Shown here: positions 31,335 through 39,768 of the stretch, in pieces
Numbering within the stretch: position 1 is the first letter of the stretch
Layout of the letters: every line of letters begins with the position of its first letter
Origin: Acidimicrobiia bacterium
GTDB taxonomy: Bacteria > Actinomycetota > Acidimicrobiia > Spongiisociales > Spongiisociaceae
Length of the DNA stretch: 64,000 nucleotides
Assembly (NCBI GenBank): GCA_021296345.1
Contig: JAGWAN010000011.1
Coordinates: 24,063-88,062, forward strand
Direction: 5' to 3'
Translations under genes and position numbers: made by a program
The notes under the pieces: generated by a model
The model's input: the letters and a program-made list of their open reading frames with translations, nothing else
Database searches by the model: none
What the model was told of the DNA's origin: nothing

Positions 31335-31955
31335 ATGTCCGACCCGCCGTCCGGCCGCGGAATGCCCGCCGGGGCGCCGGGCGGCGCCCTGCTGGTCCTG
31401 GGGGGCGCGCGGGCGGTCATGATCAGGTCTGCCCTCTGGAACCGACCCCAGGCCGCTCCGGCGGAGCCTCGACCCTCCCCAGAGGTAGTGGTGGTACCTG
31501 TGTCCGCTATCGGGACCGCTCCGGCTCTGGTGACGGTTCACGTTTCGGGTGCGGTCGCGACGCCCGGTTTGGTGGTGTTGCCGGACGGAAGCCGGGTCGC
31601 CGACGCGGTAGCGGGGGTAGGTGGCGCGCTGCCCGGTTCGGAACTCCGCCTGGTCAACCTGGCGGCGCCGGTAACGGACGGCATGCATCTCGACATCCCG
31701 TGGGCCGGCGACAGGCCGGGCGCGGTGGTCTCGGCTTCGTCCGGCGCTGGGTCGAGCTACCCGATCGATCTGAACCGGGCGGATCATCAAGCCCTTACGG
31801 GCATCCCCGGGGTGGGGGAGGTGCTGGCGCTGCGCATCGTCGCTCACCGGGAGGCCCATGGCCCCTTCATGACGACTGAGGATCTGCTTGACGTCCCGGG
31901 TATCGGCGAGGGCAGGCTGGCCGGAATGCGCGACTACGTCGAGGTGGGTCGATAG
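31335..31955 (+). CDS. comEA: Competence protein ComEA (DNA receptor)
   Basis: 206 residues. A weak membrane segment (about 15-32), a proline-rich spacer, an SLBB domain (VTVHVSGAVATPGLVVLP, about 65-130) and a C-terminal helix-hairpin-helix DNA-binding pair (IDLNRADHQALTGIPGVGE, about 144-162). ATG preceded by GAAGGAGG. It binds incoming DNA at the cell surface and hands it to ComEC, encoded next. Its TAG overlaps the region where comEC should start. Confidence 0.92.
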   Translation: MSDPPSGRGMPAGAPGGALLVLGGARAVMIRSALWNRPQAAPAEPRPSPEVVVVPVSAIGTAPALVTVHVSGAVATPGLVVLPDGSRVADAVAGVGGALPGSELRLVNLAAPVTDGMHLDIPWAGDRPGAVVSASSGAGSSYPIDLNRADHQALTGIPGVGEVLALRIVAHREAHGPFMTTEDLLDVPGIGEGRLAGMRDYVEVGR

Positions 31956-32029
31956 ACCGCCTGCCCGACCCACGAGCCAGATGGTTTCTGGCCGGCGCAG
32001 CCGCAATCTGGATCGGAATAGTCGCCGGG

Positions 32030-34105
32030 ATGGAGGTCCCGTGGCTCGCGGTCCTGGCCTTGGTGGCCGCGGGTGTGGCCGGTGTCGTGCGCAGGTGGGG
32101 CGCCGCCCTGGTGGCGGGCCTGGTGGCCCTGGGGGCGCTCGGCGGCCTGTTCCTGGGCGCTCGCCAGGAGGAGATGGTGAACACCGTGCTTCCCCCGGGA
32201 GAGGTAACCGTACTGGTCGAGGCTCTGGCCGATGCCTCGGGTCGCCCCGGCCAGGATCGGGTGCTCGTACGAGTCCGGTCTATCGAGGGACCAGCAGGGC
32301 CGGTCTCATGGGATGGTCCGGCCGGACGGCTCCGGGGTGACGTAGCCGGCTGGACACGGGCCGGCCGGTGGTGGGTCGAGACGACGATGTACCCAGGCGC
32401 CGATCCGGCCGCCGGGAGCAGAGGCAGAGATCCCGTGGTCTGGCAGGGCCGGGTGGTCCGCGCTCGTCCCGCTCCTGAACGGGTCGGATGGGCGGCCGAA
32501 CAGGCCGCCCGGGTTCGCTCCCTCATCCTCGATCGTCTCCGACCGGACGCCGACCGGGGAAGAGCGCTCCTGGCCGGATTCTTGCTCGGGGACGTCTCAC
32601 ACATGCGCAAGTGGGAGGAGGAGACGATGCGCCGCGCCGGGTTGTCGCACTTCGTGGCGGTGTCGGGAAGCAACGTGGCGCTGTTTCTGGGGGCCATGTT
32701 CCTGGTGGCGGGTCCACTGGGCTGGAGTTCTGTCCGTCGAGCAGTCCTGGGCCTGGCCGGCCTGGTGTTCTTCGTTCTCCTCATCGGGCCGGACCCGTCG
32801 GTGGTGCGGGCCGCAACCATGGCGGGGCTGGTGCTGCTTGCCCGACCTTTCGGCCTGCGCCCCGACATCTGGAGGGTGATCGGGGTCGGGGTGGGGCTGC
32901 TCCTCCTGGTTTCTCCGGAGTTGGCCTACAGCCTCGGATTCCAGCTCTCGGTCGCTGCCACGGCCGGTGTGGTGGTCGGAACCGGGTGGTTCCACAACCT
33001 TCGCCCCCGGTGGCTGGCCACGTCGCTGGGAGCTGCCTGCGGGGCACAACTGGCGGTGGCCCCGATCCTCCTGCTCGCGATCGGGCAGCTTCCCCTATGG
33101 TCTCCGGTCGCCAACGTAGCGGCTGCGCCGCTCGTGGTGGCGGCAACCGGGTTGGGAGGAGCGGGGGCCGTCGTGGGCATGGAGGGGTTGGTGGAGGCAG
33201 GGGCCCTGGTGGCTCGCGCGGTGCTGGGGATTGCCGATCTGTCGTCAACCCTTCCGCAGATCGGCTGGACGGCCGCACTGCCGCTCGCCGGGTGCGGGTT
33301 GGTGGCGATTTCTCGCCGGTTCCGCCCGGTGGCGGTGCTGGCCGGAAGCATGCTCGCGTGCCTTCTCACGGTCTTCGCCGCTCCGCACACGTTCGTGGGT
33401 GCCCCGGTCAGGCCCGCCTTCGTGGCTCTCGATGTGGGCCAGGGCGACGCGCTGCTGCTCCTGGGCGAGGCTGGTGAGACCGTGCTGGTCGACGGAGGAA
33501 GCGACGGCGCCAAGGTCCGGGCCGGGTTGTCCCGGTTCGGCGTGAGAGGCGTTGACCTGCTGGTCGTGTCTCATGCCCATCACGACCACTATGGCGGCCT
33601 GGTGGATGTTATCGGGGCTCTTCCGGTCGGCCAGATGTGGTACGCGCCGTTCCCCGGCCAGGCGGAGGCGTACTTGAGCCTGGTAGAGGCTGCTGAGCAG
33701 GTGACGCGGGTCACGATCCCGAGCCTGGGCGTTCATCAGATCGGTTCCATCCGGCTTGAAGTGCTGGGTCCGGCCCGTAGGTATGCCTCTCTCAACGACC
33801 AGTCGATAGCCATCCGGGCGACGCTCGGTGGTGAAACGGTCCTGCTGTCCGGTGACATGGAACGTGTCTCCCAGTCCGAACTCGAACCTCCGCGGGTTGA
33901 TGTGCTGAAGGTTCCCCACCAGGGCGCCGCGACCTCCGATCCCGAGTGGTTGGTAGCAACGGGCGCCTCCGTGGCCGTGGTCAGCGTCGGACCCAACCGG
34001 TTCGGCCATCCTTCCGAGCAATTGCTGGCCGCGCTCGAGCAAGCTGGTATGGACGTGCGGCGAACCGACCGCGAGGGAGACGTGGTGATCGGCTTCGGGT
34101 CCTGA
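32030..34105 (+). CDS. comEC: DNA internalization protein ComEC/Rec2 (true start probably about 26 codons upstream)
   Basis: Polytopic channel for single-stranded DNA uptake. From ATG 32030: 691 residues, with an OB-fold-like DUF4131 region, the Competence domain with SHFVAVSGSNVALFLG (about 209) and many helices, then a metallo-beta-lactamase-like domain with VSHAHHDHYGGL (HxHxDH) near 517. The frame continues upstream with a typical ComEC beginning (RLPDPRARWFLAGAAAIW) back to ATA 31952, but no ATG/GTG/TTG is there; ATA would overlap the comEA stop in ATAG. Confidence 0.9.
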   Translation: MEVPWLAVLALVAAGVAGVVRRWGAALVAGLVALGALGGLFLGARQEEMVNTVLPPGEVTVLVEALADASGRPGQDRVLVRVRSIEGPAGPVSWDGPAGRLRGDVAGWTRAGRWWVETTMYPGADPAAGSRGRDPVVWQGRVVRARPAPERVGWAAEQAARVRSLILDRLRPDADRGRALLAGFLLGDVSHMRKWEEETMRRAGLSHFVAVSGSNVALFLGAMFLVAGPLGWSSVRRAVLGLAGLVFFVLLIGPDPSVVRAATMAGLVLLARPFGLRPDIWRVIGVGVGLLLLVSPELAYSLGFQLSVAATAGVVVGTGWFHNLRPRWLATSLGAACGAQLAVAPILLLAIGQLPLWSPVANVAAAPLVVAATGLGGAGAVVGMEGLVEAGALVARAVLGIADLSSTLPQIGWTAALPLAGCGLVAISRRFRPVAVLAGSMLACLLTVFAAPHTFVGAPVRPAFVALDVGQGDALLLLGEAGETVLVDGGSDGAKVRAGLSRFGVRGVDLLVVSHAHHDHYGGLVDVIGALPVGQMWYAPFPGQAEAYLSLVEAAEQVTRVTIPSLGVHQIGSIRLEVLGPARRYASLNDQSIAIRATLGGETVLLSGDMERVSQSELEPPRVDVLKVPHQGAATSDPEWLVATGASVAVVSVGPNRFGHPSEQLLAALEQAGMDVRRTDREGDVVIGFGS

Positions 34106-34138
34106 CGGTACGGCTCGGGTCGAACATGCCTCCACCGC

Positions 34139-34144
34139 TACGAT
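34139..34144 (+). promoter_or_regulatory. Candidate leaderless -10 box of the SDR gene
   Basis: TACGAT ends 8 bases before ATG 34153. No ribosome-binding sequence is present. This box favours ATG 34153 over the other in-frame ATGs at 34126 and 34159. Confidence 0.4.
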
Positions 34145-34152
34145 CCGGTCCG

Positions 34153-34902
34153 ATGGCGATGATCAATCAGTCCAAGCGGATCCTGATCACCGGGGCCGGC
34201 AGATGGTGCGAAGGGGGCGAGGGGGGTCTGGGGGCGGCGCTGGCGATCCGGCTCGCCGGCCAAGGACACACCGTCGTCATTAACCACCGCTCCAGCGATG
34301 AGGCGGCCGAGCGCCTGGTCGAGGCGATCCGGAATGGGCCGGGAAGGGCGCTGGCCGTCCGGGCGGACGTTACCGACCCGGACGATGTCGCGAGGATGGC
34401 GAGGACCGTCCGCCAGGAGCTCGGAGGGCTCGACGTGTTGATCAACAACGCCGGCCGTTTCCTGCTCAAAGACTATGAAGATCTGACGCCCGTCGAGTGG
34501 GAGTCCCAGATAGCGTCGACCGCCACCGCCACCTACTACGTGTCCACGACCCTGCTACCCCTTTTGCGCGAGCAGCGGGGCAGGATCATCAACATCTCCG
34601 ACGCGGGCGCCGATCGGATCACCTCCCGGCCCCGAACCCTTCCGTACCACATCGGCAAGATGGGAGTGCTGATGATCACCCGGACCATGGCCAGGGCGGA
34701 AGCCGGCTACGGCGTAACCGTCAACGCCATCATGCCCGGGGTGCTGGAGAACTCCGAACCCCTGCCGGATCGGACCCGCATACCGGCAGGACGCCACGGC
34801 ACCGCGGACGACGTCCTGGAGGCGGTCACTTTCCTGATGAGAGAGAAGGCAGGCTACATAACCGGCGCCTTCATCCAGGTCGGCGGGGGTTGGAACCTGT
34901 AG
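34153..34902 (+). CDS. Short-chain dehydrogenase/reductase with an enlarged glycine-rich loop
   Basis: 249 residues, Rossmann-fold NAD(P)H oxidoreductase. NNAG motif present (LINNAGRF), catalytic Ser in NISDAGAD, and Tyr/Lys as YHIGK near 164. The nucleotide loop is unusual: TGAGRWCEGGEGGLGAALA has extra residues compared with the normal TGxxxGIG. The C-terminus ITGAFIQVGGGW is typical of FabG-like and pteridine-reductase-like enzymes. Substrate unknown. It sits between comEC and holA. Confidence 0.88.
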   Translation: MAMINQSKRILITGAGRWCEGGEGGLGAALAIRLAGQGHTVVINHRSSDEAAERLVEAIRNGPGRALAVRADVTDPDDVARMARTVRQELGGLDVLINNAGRFLLKDYEDLTPVEWESQIASTATATYYVSTTLLPLLREQRGRIINISDAGADRITSRPRTLPYHIGKMGVLMITRTMARAEAGYGVTVNAIMPGVLENSEPLPDRTRIPAGRHGTADDVLEAVTFLMREKAGYITGAFIQVGGGWNL

Positions 34903-34959
34903 TGGCGGCCGGATCGCGCCTGGCCATTTGGCAGACCGACCGCTAGTCCGGCTCTACCC

Positions 34960-35952
34960 GTGAGTACCCTCACCCATCTCAAGGGTCCTCCCAATCCCGG
35001 TCCCGGCGACCGGCGGGCCCTGCTCGACCGGGCCGGCGAGTTGCTTGCCGACGCCGGGATCGAATCCTCCGACGTCATCCGGATCGACGTACCGGGCCGG
35101 GGCCAGTCGGTGGGGGGAGAGGGACTGCTGCGTCCCGAGGTCGAACCGATCGTGCCTGCCCTGCAGTCCGGGTCCTTGTTCGGCGGGCGTACGGGCGTCA
35201 TGCTGATGGATGCTCATCGACTCCAAGCCGACGAGGCCGCCGTCGTGGCCGATCTCCTCGCTCAGGATGCTGGTGCGAGCCGGCCGGTCGTACTGATTAC
35301 GAGCGGAAAGCTCCCGTTGCCGCTCACTGCCCACGTGAAGAAGAACGCCAAGGTGATATCCGTTCGAAAGCTGGCCGACCGCGATGTGGCCCAGTGGGTA
35401 CACGGCGCCGCTCGCCGACGCGGGCTACGCCTCGGTTCGGACGCCATCCAAGCTCTCATCCGACGCTTCGGGTCCGATCTGGGCGCTATCGACCAGGCTC
35501 TCGACCAACTGAGCGTTTCGGACGGTCCGGTAACCGACCAGATCATCCTGGAACGCTTCCGTAACCGGCCGGATCAGCCCCTCTGGAAGCTGACTGATGC
35601 CTTGGGCAAGGGAGAAGCGGACGACGCCATCCGCCGCCTGCATGAGCTTCTCACACACGGGCACCCCCTCGTCCTCGTGGCAGCTGTCGAGAATGATCTC
35701 CGGAGAAAGGCTCTGGCGGCGGCTGCGCCGGACATCGCCACCTTCGCGAAGTGGATCGACGCCAAGCCCGGCGCCTACCCGACCCGGAAGGCGTGGCAGG
35801 CGGGGCGGGCCATGTCGAGGGAGGATCTGAATAGAGCCATAGACGCCGTTCGCAGGGCCGATGCCACGCTGAAAGGTATGCCGGAGGAGACCCACCTACC
35901 GACCCTGGAGCGCTTGGTGGCCGCGCTCTGTCACTGGTACCAAGGCAATTAG
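34960..35952 (+). CDS. holA: DNA polymerase III subunit delta
   Basis: Clamp-loader subunit that opens the sliding clamp. 330 residues: an N-terminal AAA+-like domain without a functional P-loop (LFGGRTGVMLMDAHRL, about 72), a middle domain, and the helical collar domain (WKLTDALGKGEADDAIRRL, about 208). GTG start. comEA-comEC-holA-rpsT is a common bacterial order. Its TAG stop (35950-35952) lies within the first unit of a heptad repeat. Confidence 0.92.
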   Translation: MSTLTHLKGPPNPGPGDRRALLDRAGELLADAGIESSDVIRIDVPGRGQSVGGEGLLRPEVEPIVPALQSGSLFGGRTGVMLMDAHRLQADEAAVVADLLAQDAGASRPVVLITSGKLPLPLTAHVKKNAKVISVRKLADRDVAQWVHGAARRRGLRLGSDAIQALIRRFGSDLGAIDQALDQLSVSDGPVTDQIILERFRNRPDQPLWKLTDALGKGEADDAIRRLHELLTHGHPLVLVAAVENDLRRKALAAAAPDIATFAKWIDAKPGAYPTRKAWQAGRAMSREDLNRAIDAVRRADATLKGMPEETHLPTLERLVAALCHWYQGN

Positions 35953-36009
35953 TTGTTAGTTGTAAGTTGTTAGTTTGACAACGTAACTAACAACTAGGAA
36001 CTAGAAACC
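35948..36009. repeat. Heptad-period intergenic repeat element 2 (between convergent holA and rpsT)
   Basis: From 35949 the sequence steps in sevens: TTAGTTG, TTAGTTG, TAAGTTG, TTAGTTT, GACAACG, TAACTAA, CAACTAG, GAACTAG. AGTTGTTAGTT (35965-35975) and AACTAACAACT (35985-35995) are a perfect 11-base inverted repeat with a 9-base loop. The stop codons of both holA and rpsT lie inside the element. AT-rich in a GC-rich genome; it could act as a bidirectional terminator. Confidence 0.9.
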
Positions 36010-36254
36010 AGGTGCGCCAGCCTGGCCTTCCGCCGGGCCGCGGTGTTCTTCTTTAGAACACCCTTCGCAACAGCCTGATCGATGCGCTTCTGGGCGATTC
36101 GCAAAGCCTGCTCGGCAGCCTCGCGGTCGCCGCCCCCGGCAGCTTCCTCCACCTGCCGCGACCTGGTCTTCAGTTCGGAGCGGATAGCCCGGTTGCGGGC
36201 CCTGTTGGCAATAGCCTGCCTATCGCGCTTCTCCTGGGACTTGGTGTGGGGCAT
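35994..36254 (-). CDS. rpsT: 30S ribosomal protein S20
   Basis: 86 residues, basic, starting MPHTKSQEKRDRQAIANR and containing KKNTAARRKARL, the conserved S20 end. The last residues (SSS plus TAG) are encoded within the heptad repeat. ATG at the complement of 36252-36254, chosen because it gives the canonical N-terminus. Converges with holA and diverges from hrcA. Confidence 0.95.
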   Translation of the reverse strand: MPHTKSQEKRDRQAIANRARNRAIRSELKTRSRQVEEAAGGGDREAAEQALRIAQKRIDQAVAKGVLKKNTAARRKARLAHLVSSS

Positions 36255-36418
36255 CTCTGGACTCACCGTATTCGGTCGCTTGCCGGACAGGCTCGGGTTT
36301 GTCGAGCCGTCTTCGCAGGGTGGGGTATGCGAGAGCCGCAAGGCTAGCAGGCCTGACCGGCCGGTCCAACGGAACCGTCGCCCTGCAATCGTACCCTGGC
36401 ACCGCCTGCGGGTATGGG

Positions 36419-36424
36419 TATCAT
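36419..36424 (+). promoter_or_regulatory. Candidate leaderless -10 box of hrcA
   Basis: TATCAT ends 8 bases before the hrcA ATG. No CIRCE operator (TTAGCACTC-N9-GAGTGCTAA) is found in the upstream region, so hrcA does not appear to be autoregulated through CIRCE here. Confidence 0.4.
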
Positions 36425-36432
36425 ATCCGGCC

Positions 36433-37440
36433 ATGTTGGACGGTCGGCGGGCTCGGATCCTGCGCACCATGATCGAGGAGCACATCCGCACGGGTGGACC
36501 GGTCAGTTCCCGCGCCATCCTCGAGGCCGGCAACCTGGCCGTTTCCAGCGCTACGATCCGGACCGAGCTGGTCGCTCTCGAGGCTGCCGGGTACGCGTTC
36601 CAGCCTCACACCTCTGCCGGGCGGATCCCGACGCCGCACGCTTACCGCTACTACGTGGACAGCCTGATGCGTCCGCGCGAGACACCGGTCGCCTCCGCCA
36701 GAGTGGCCGAATTCTTCGCTTCCGTCCAGACGGAGTTGGGCCGCCTGCTCAAGGCTACGTCGACCCTGCTCAGCGAGATCACCAATTTCCCGTCGGTGGT
36801 CACCGGCCCGAGCATGGTCAACGAGGTCATCCGGGCGGTCCACCTGGTTCGCACCACCGCCGATACGGTCCTCATGGTGGTCGTGACGCTCGCCGGACGG
36901 GTGTCCCAGTTGCTCGTGCATCTGCCCGAACCCGTGGACGGATCCGAGGTACAGGAGGCCGAGAAGCTGATCCGTCGCTTCCAGGTCGGCAACTCGATGT
37001 CCGAAGGACTCGAGCTGGAGGCGATGTCCCTGGCCAACCCGCCCGAGGGGGTAGCGTCCATCGTCCGCCACGCTGCGGCCGCATTCGAGAACGCGGGCGC
37101 ATCGGAACACGAGTTGTACCTGGGTTCGGCTTCCTACTTGACGGCTGCCTGGGGAGAACTCTCCAAGGTTCAAGGCGTCCTCGATGTCCTGGAGCGGGAA
37201 GCGTCCCTGCTCGAGGTACTGGGCCACCTTCCGGCCGGTACCGAGGTGCGGATCGGCTCCGAGTTGGGCATCGACACCGCCACGGATATCTCCCTCGTGA
37301 CCACCACCTACGGCGAGGAGTCGTCCGGTCCCGGTGGCCGGCTCGGAGTGCTGGGACCGATGAGGATGGACTATGGCCGGACCATCCGGGTCCTGGAGGA
37401 GATCGGCGTCGGCCTCGACGAGAGCCTCGGCGAGAGCTGA
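36433..37440 (+). CDS. hrcA: Heat-inducible transcription repressor HrcA
   Basis: 335 residues. N-terminal winged helix-turn-helix ([19 protein letters not shown], about 8-26) with [17 protein letters not shown] and SAGRIPT; the C-terminal GAF-like dimer domain ends [11 protein letters not shown], the conserved HrcA end. Normally represses groE/dnaK through CIRCE. It is followed 25 bases later by dnaJ. dnaK and grpE are not in the window. Confidence 0.94.
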   Translation: MLDGRRARILRTMIEEHIRTGGPVSSRAILEAGNLAVSSATIRTELVALEAAGYAFQPHTSAGRIPTPHAYRYYVDSLMRPRETPVASARVAEFFASVQTELGRLLKATSTLLSEITNFPSVVTGPSMVNEVIRAVHLVRTTADTVLMVVVTLAGRVSQLLVHLPEPVDGSEVQEAEKLIRRFQVGNSMSEGLELEAMSLANPPEGVASIVRHAAAAFENAGASEHELYLGSASYLTAAWGELSKVQGVLDVLEREASLLEVLGHLPAGTEVRIGSELGIDTATDISLVTTTYGEESSGPGGRLGVLGPMRMDYGRTIRVLEEIGVGLDESLGES

Positions 37441-37465
37441 CAGGCACCGACAGCAGAGAGGCGCA

Positions 37466-38524
37466 ATGGCCGACTACTACCGCACCCTGGATGTTGAGCG
37501 CGACGCGTCCCGAGACGAGATCAAGCGGGCCTTCCGGCGACTGGCCAGGGAATCCCACCCCGACGCCAATCCCGATGATCCCACGGCCGAGGCTCGCTTC
37601 CGCGAGGTTGCGGAGGCATACGAAGTCCTGTCCGATCCCGAGCGGCGAGCCCGGTACGATCGTGGAGAGACGCTCGACCCGGGCAGCTTCTTCCACGGCA
37701 CGGGTTCGCTGGACGACCTGATGCGCTCGGTATTCGGGAGTAGCAGCATCTTCGGAACGGGTACTCGGGAACCACGGGTCAATCGAGGGCGGGACGTACG
37801 GGTAGAGGTGGTGCTCACTCTGGAAGAGGCGGCGTTCGGGGTGGAGAAAGCAGTCGTGTTCCGGACCGCCCTGACCTGCGAACCGTGTGCAGGCTCGGGC
37901 TCCGGAGACGGCGCCGGTCTTCGGGCGTGCCGGATTTGCGGAGGGAGCGGCCAGGTGAGGATGGCGCGGCGTAGCGTGTTCGGCTCGCTGATGACTCTGA
38001 CGACCTGCCGGGCTTGCCGGGGTGACGGGTCGGTCTTGGCCGATCCCTGCGCGACGTGCGGTGGAGAGGGAATCCGGGAGGGTGAGAAGACCGTTCAGGT
38101 CGACATTCCCGCCGGCGTGGAGGCAGGTAACCGGCTCCGTCTCCCGACTAGAGGGGAAGCCGGTCGCCGCGGGGCCCTCGCCGGCGACCTCTACCTCGAT
38201 CTGGTCATTGATCCGCATCCGGTCTTCGAGCGCGACGGGAACGACCTGATCAGCGAAGTCAAGGTGGGTATGGTCGCCGCAGCGCTGGGCACCGCGGTGG
38301 ACGTACCCCTCCTCGATGGCGGGACCCACCGGATCAGGGTGTCGGCCGGGTCCCAGCATGGAGAAGTCATCCGGGTGCCCGGCAAGGGGATCACGCGGCT
38401 CCGCACATCGCGTCGAGGCGATCTCTTCCTGCGCATCAAGGTGATCGTGCCCACCAGACTCAGCCGGGCCCAGCGTAAGCTCCTGCGCCAGTTCGCCGAT
38501 GCCGGCGGTGAAGAATTCCCGTGA
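37466..38524 (+). CDS. dnaJ: Chaperone protein DnaJ
   Basis: Hsp40 co-chaperone stimulating DnaK. 352 residues. J domain 1-70 with HPD in ESHPDANP near 31, a short Gly/Phe-type region, a zinc domain with four CxxCxGxG-type motifs ([32 protein letters not shown]; about 137-200), then the two C-terminal substrate domains. ATG preceded by GAGAGGCG. The hrcA-dnaJ-phoH order is usual; rsmE, often next, is absent and a heptad repeat stands there. Confidence 0.95.
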   Translation: MADYYRTLDVERDASRDEIKRAFRRLARESHPDANPDDPTAEARFREVAEAYEVLSDPERRARYDRGETLDPGSFFHGTGSLDDLMRSVFGSSSIFGTGTREPRVNRGRDVRVEVVLTLEEAAFGVEKAVVFRTALTCEPCAGSGSGDGAGLRACRICGGSGQVRMARRSVFGSLMTLTTCRACRGDGSVLADPCATCGGEGIREGEKTVQVDIPAGVEAGNRLRLPTRGEAGRRGALAGDLYLDLVIDPHPVFERDGNDLISEVKVGMVAAALGTAVDVPLLDGGTHRIRVSAGSQHGEVIRVPGKGITRLRTSRRGDLFLRIKVIVPTRLSRAQRKLLRQFADAGGEEFP

Positions 38525-38688
38525 GCAGTGGGCAGTTGGTCAGCAGGCAGTGGCCAGTGGTAAGTAGTTGGCTATGTCAGTAATAGTGAGGGTTCTCCTA
38601 CTGTCAACCAGCAACAGCAACCAGGTGTCAGTGGGCAGGGGCAGCCATGCTTGGCCCCAGGCCACTGGCCACCGGCCACCGGCCACTA
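38525..38688. repeat. Heptad-period intergenic repeat element 3 (between dnaJ and phoH)
   Basis: Starts on the base after the dnaJ stop: GCAGTGG, GCAGTTG, GTCAGCA, GGCAGTG, GCCAGTG, GTAAGTA. The right arm, 38661-38688, is GCCACTG, GCCACCG, GCCACCG, GCCACTA. GTGGCCAGTGG (38550-38560) and CCACTGGCCAC (38662-38672) are perfectly complementary over 11 bases. The middle carries less regular AACCAGC/AACAGC units. Confidence 0.88.
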
Positions 38689-38742
38689 GATCCTTGGAAC
38701 TCCTCATCTAGGGCGTTTCGTAGGTAGTCCAGCCATTCGTGG

Positions 38743-38748
38743 TATCCT
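38743..38748 (+). promoter_or_regulatory. Candidate -10 box upstream of phoH
   Basis: TATCCT lies 42 bases before the phoH start, just after the repeat element. It would allow phoH and the genes after it to be transcribed separately from dnaJ. No clear -35. Confidence 0.25.
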
Positions 38749-38790
38749 GACCGGGCCTTTGGAGCCCCGCACCATCGCCCTGTCGCGTTA

Positions 38791-39768
38791 ATGCTTCCTG
38801 TCGCGCCGCCTGCCCTCACCGTGCATGTCCCCGGGATCAGCTTGATGCTGGACCTGCTCGGCGAGCGAGATTCCCACCTACGGATCGTGGAGTCGGCATA
38901 CCCCGAAGCCGTGATCGTGGCGCGTGGTGACGAGATCGTGTTCCAAGGCGAGGAGCGGGCGGCCCGCCGCGCCCACAAAGTGGTGGAGGAGTTGCTGATG
39001 CTGGTACAGCGGGGTATGAGTCTGGAGCCGGAAGGTGTGCGTCGGGTGATCAAGATGGTCAATGACTCGGTGTCCTCTCCTAGTGGTGTCCTGGGAGAAA
39101 CCATCGAGGTAGCCCGCGGCAAGATCATCCGACCCAAGACGGTGGGGCAGTTCCGCTACGTCGAGGCGATCCGCCGATCGACCCTCGTCTTCGGGATCGG
39201 CCCGGCCGGGACCGGCAAGACCTATCTGGCCATGGCAGCCGCGACCGAGGCCCTCATCACGCGAAAGGTCAAGCGGATAGTTCTCACCAGACCAGCGGTA
39301 GAGGCCGGAGAGAGGCTCGGCTTCTTGCCCGGCGATCTGGAGGCGAAGTTCAACCCCTACCTCCGACCGCTGTACGACGCCCTGTACGAGATGCTGGGGC
39401 ACGACGATGTCATGGGATACATGGAGAGAGGGACGATCGAGATTGCCCCGCTGGCCTACATGCGGGGCCGTACCCTCAACGATTCGATCGTGGTGCTGGA
39501 CGAGGCGCAGAACACGTCCCGGGCACAGATGAAGATGTTCCTCACCCGGCTGGGGTTCAACTCGAAGATGATCATCACCGGCGATGCCACCCAGGTCGAT
39601 CTGCCACGGGATCGCCTGTCAGGATTGGTTCACGCCCGGTCCATCCTGGATGACGTGAGGGACGTGGCGGTGGTCCACCTGGGCGCCGCTGATGTGGTTC
39701 GCCACCGTCTGGTGGCGGAGATCGTGGAAGCCTATGAGGCGGCGGACAACCGGGCGCCCGACGGATGA
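38791..39768 (+). CDS. PhoH-family ATPase
   Basis: 325 residues. Walker A GPAGTGKTYLA near residue 137, Walker B IVVLDEAQNT near 230, ITGDATQVDLP near 265. Superfamily 1 helicase-like fold; in gene context with ybeY and era it is linked to RNA/ribosome maintenance. An N-terminal KH-like extension (1-110) is present. The 3' end overlaps pgpH by 4 bases. Confidence 0.92.
   Translation: MLPVAPPALTVHVPGISLMLDLLGERDSHLRIVESAYPEAVIVARGDEIVFQGEERAARRAHKVVEELLMLVQRGMSLEPEGVRRVIKMVNDSVSSPSGVLGETIEVARGKIIRPKTVGQFRYVEAIRRSTLVFGIGPAGTGKTYLAMAAATEALITRKVKRIVLTRPAVEAGERLGFLPGDLEAKFNPYLRPLYDALYEMLGHDDVMGYMERGTIEIAPLAYMRGRTLNDSIVVLDEAQNTSRAQMKMFLTRLGFNSKMIITGDATQVDLPRDRLSGLVHARSILDDVRDVAVVHLGAADVVRHRLVAEIVEAYEAADNRAPDG

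Noticed and set aside
36255..36432. CIRCE operator upstream of hrcA
   Set aside because: No TTAGCACTC/GAGTGCTAA inverted pair is present.
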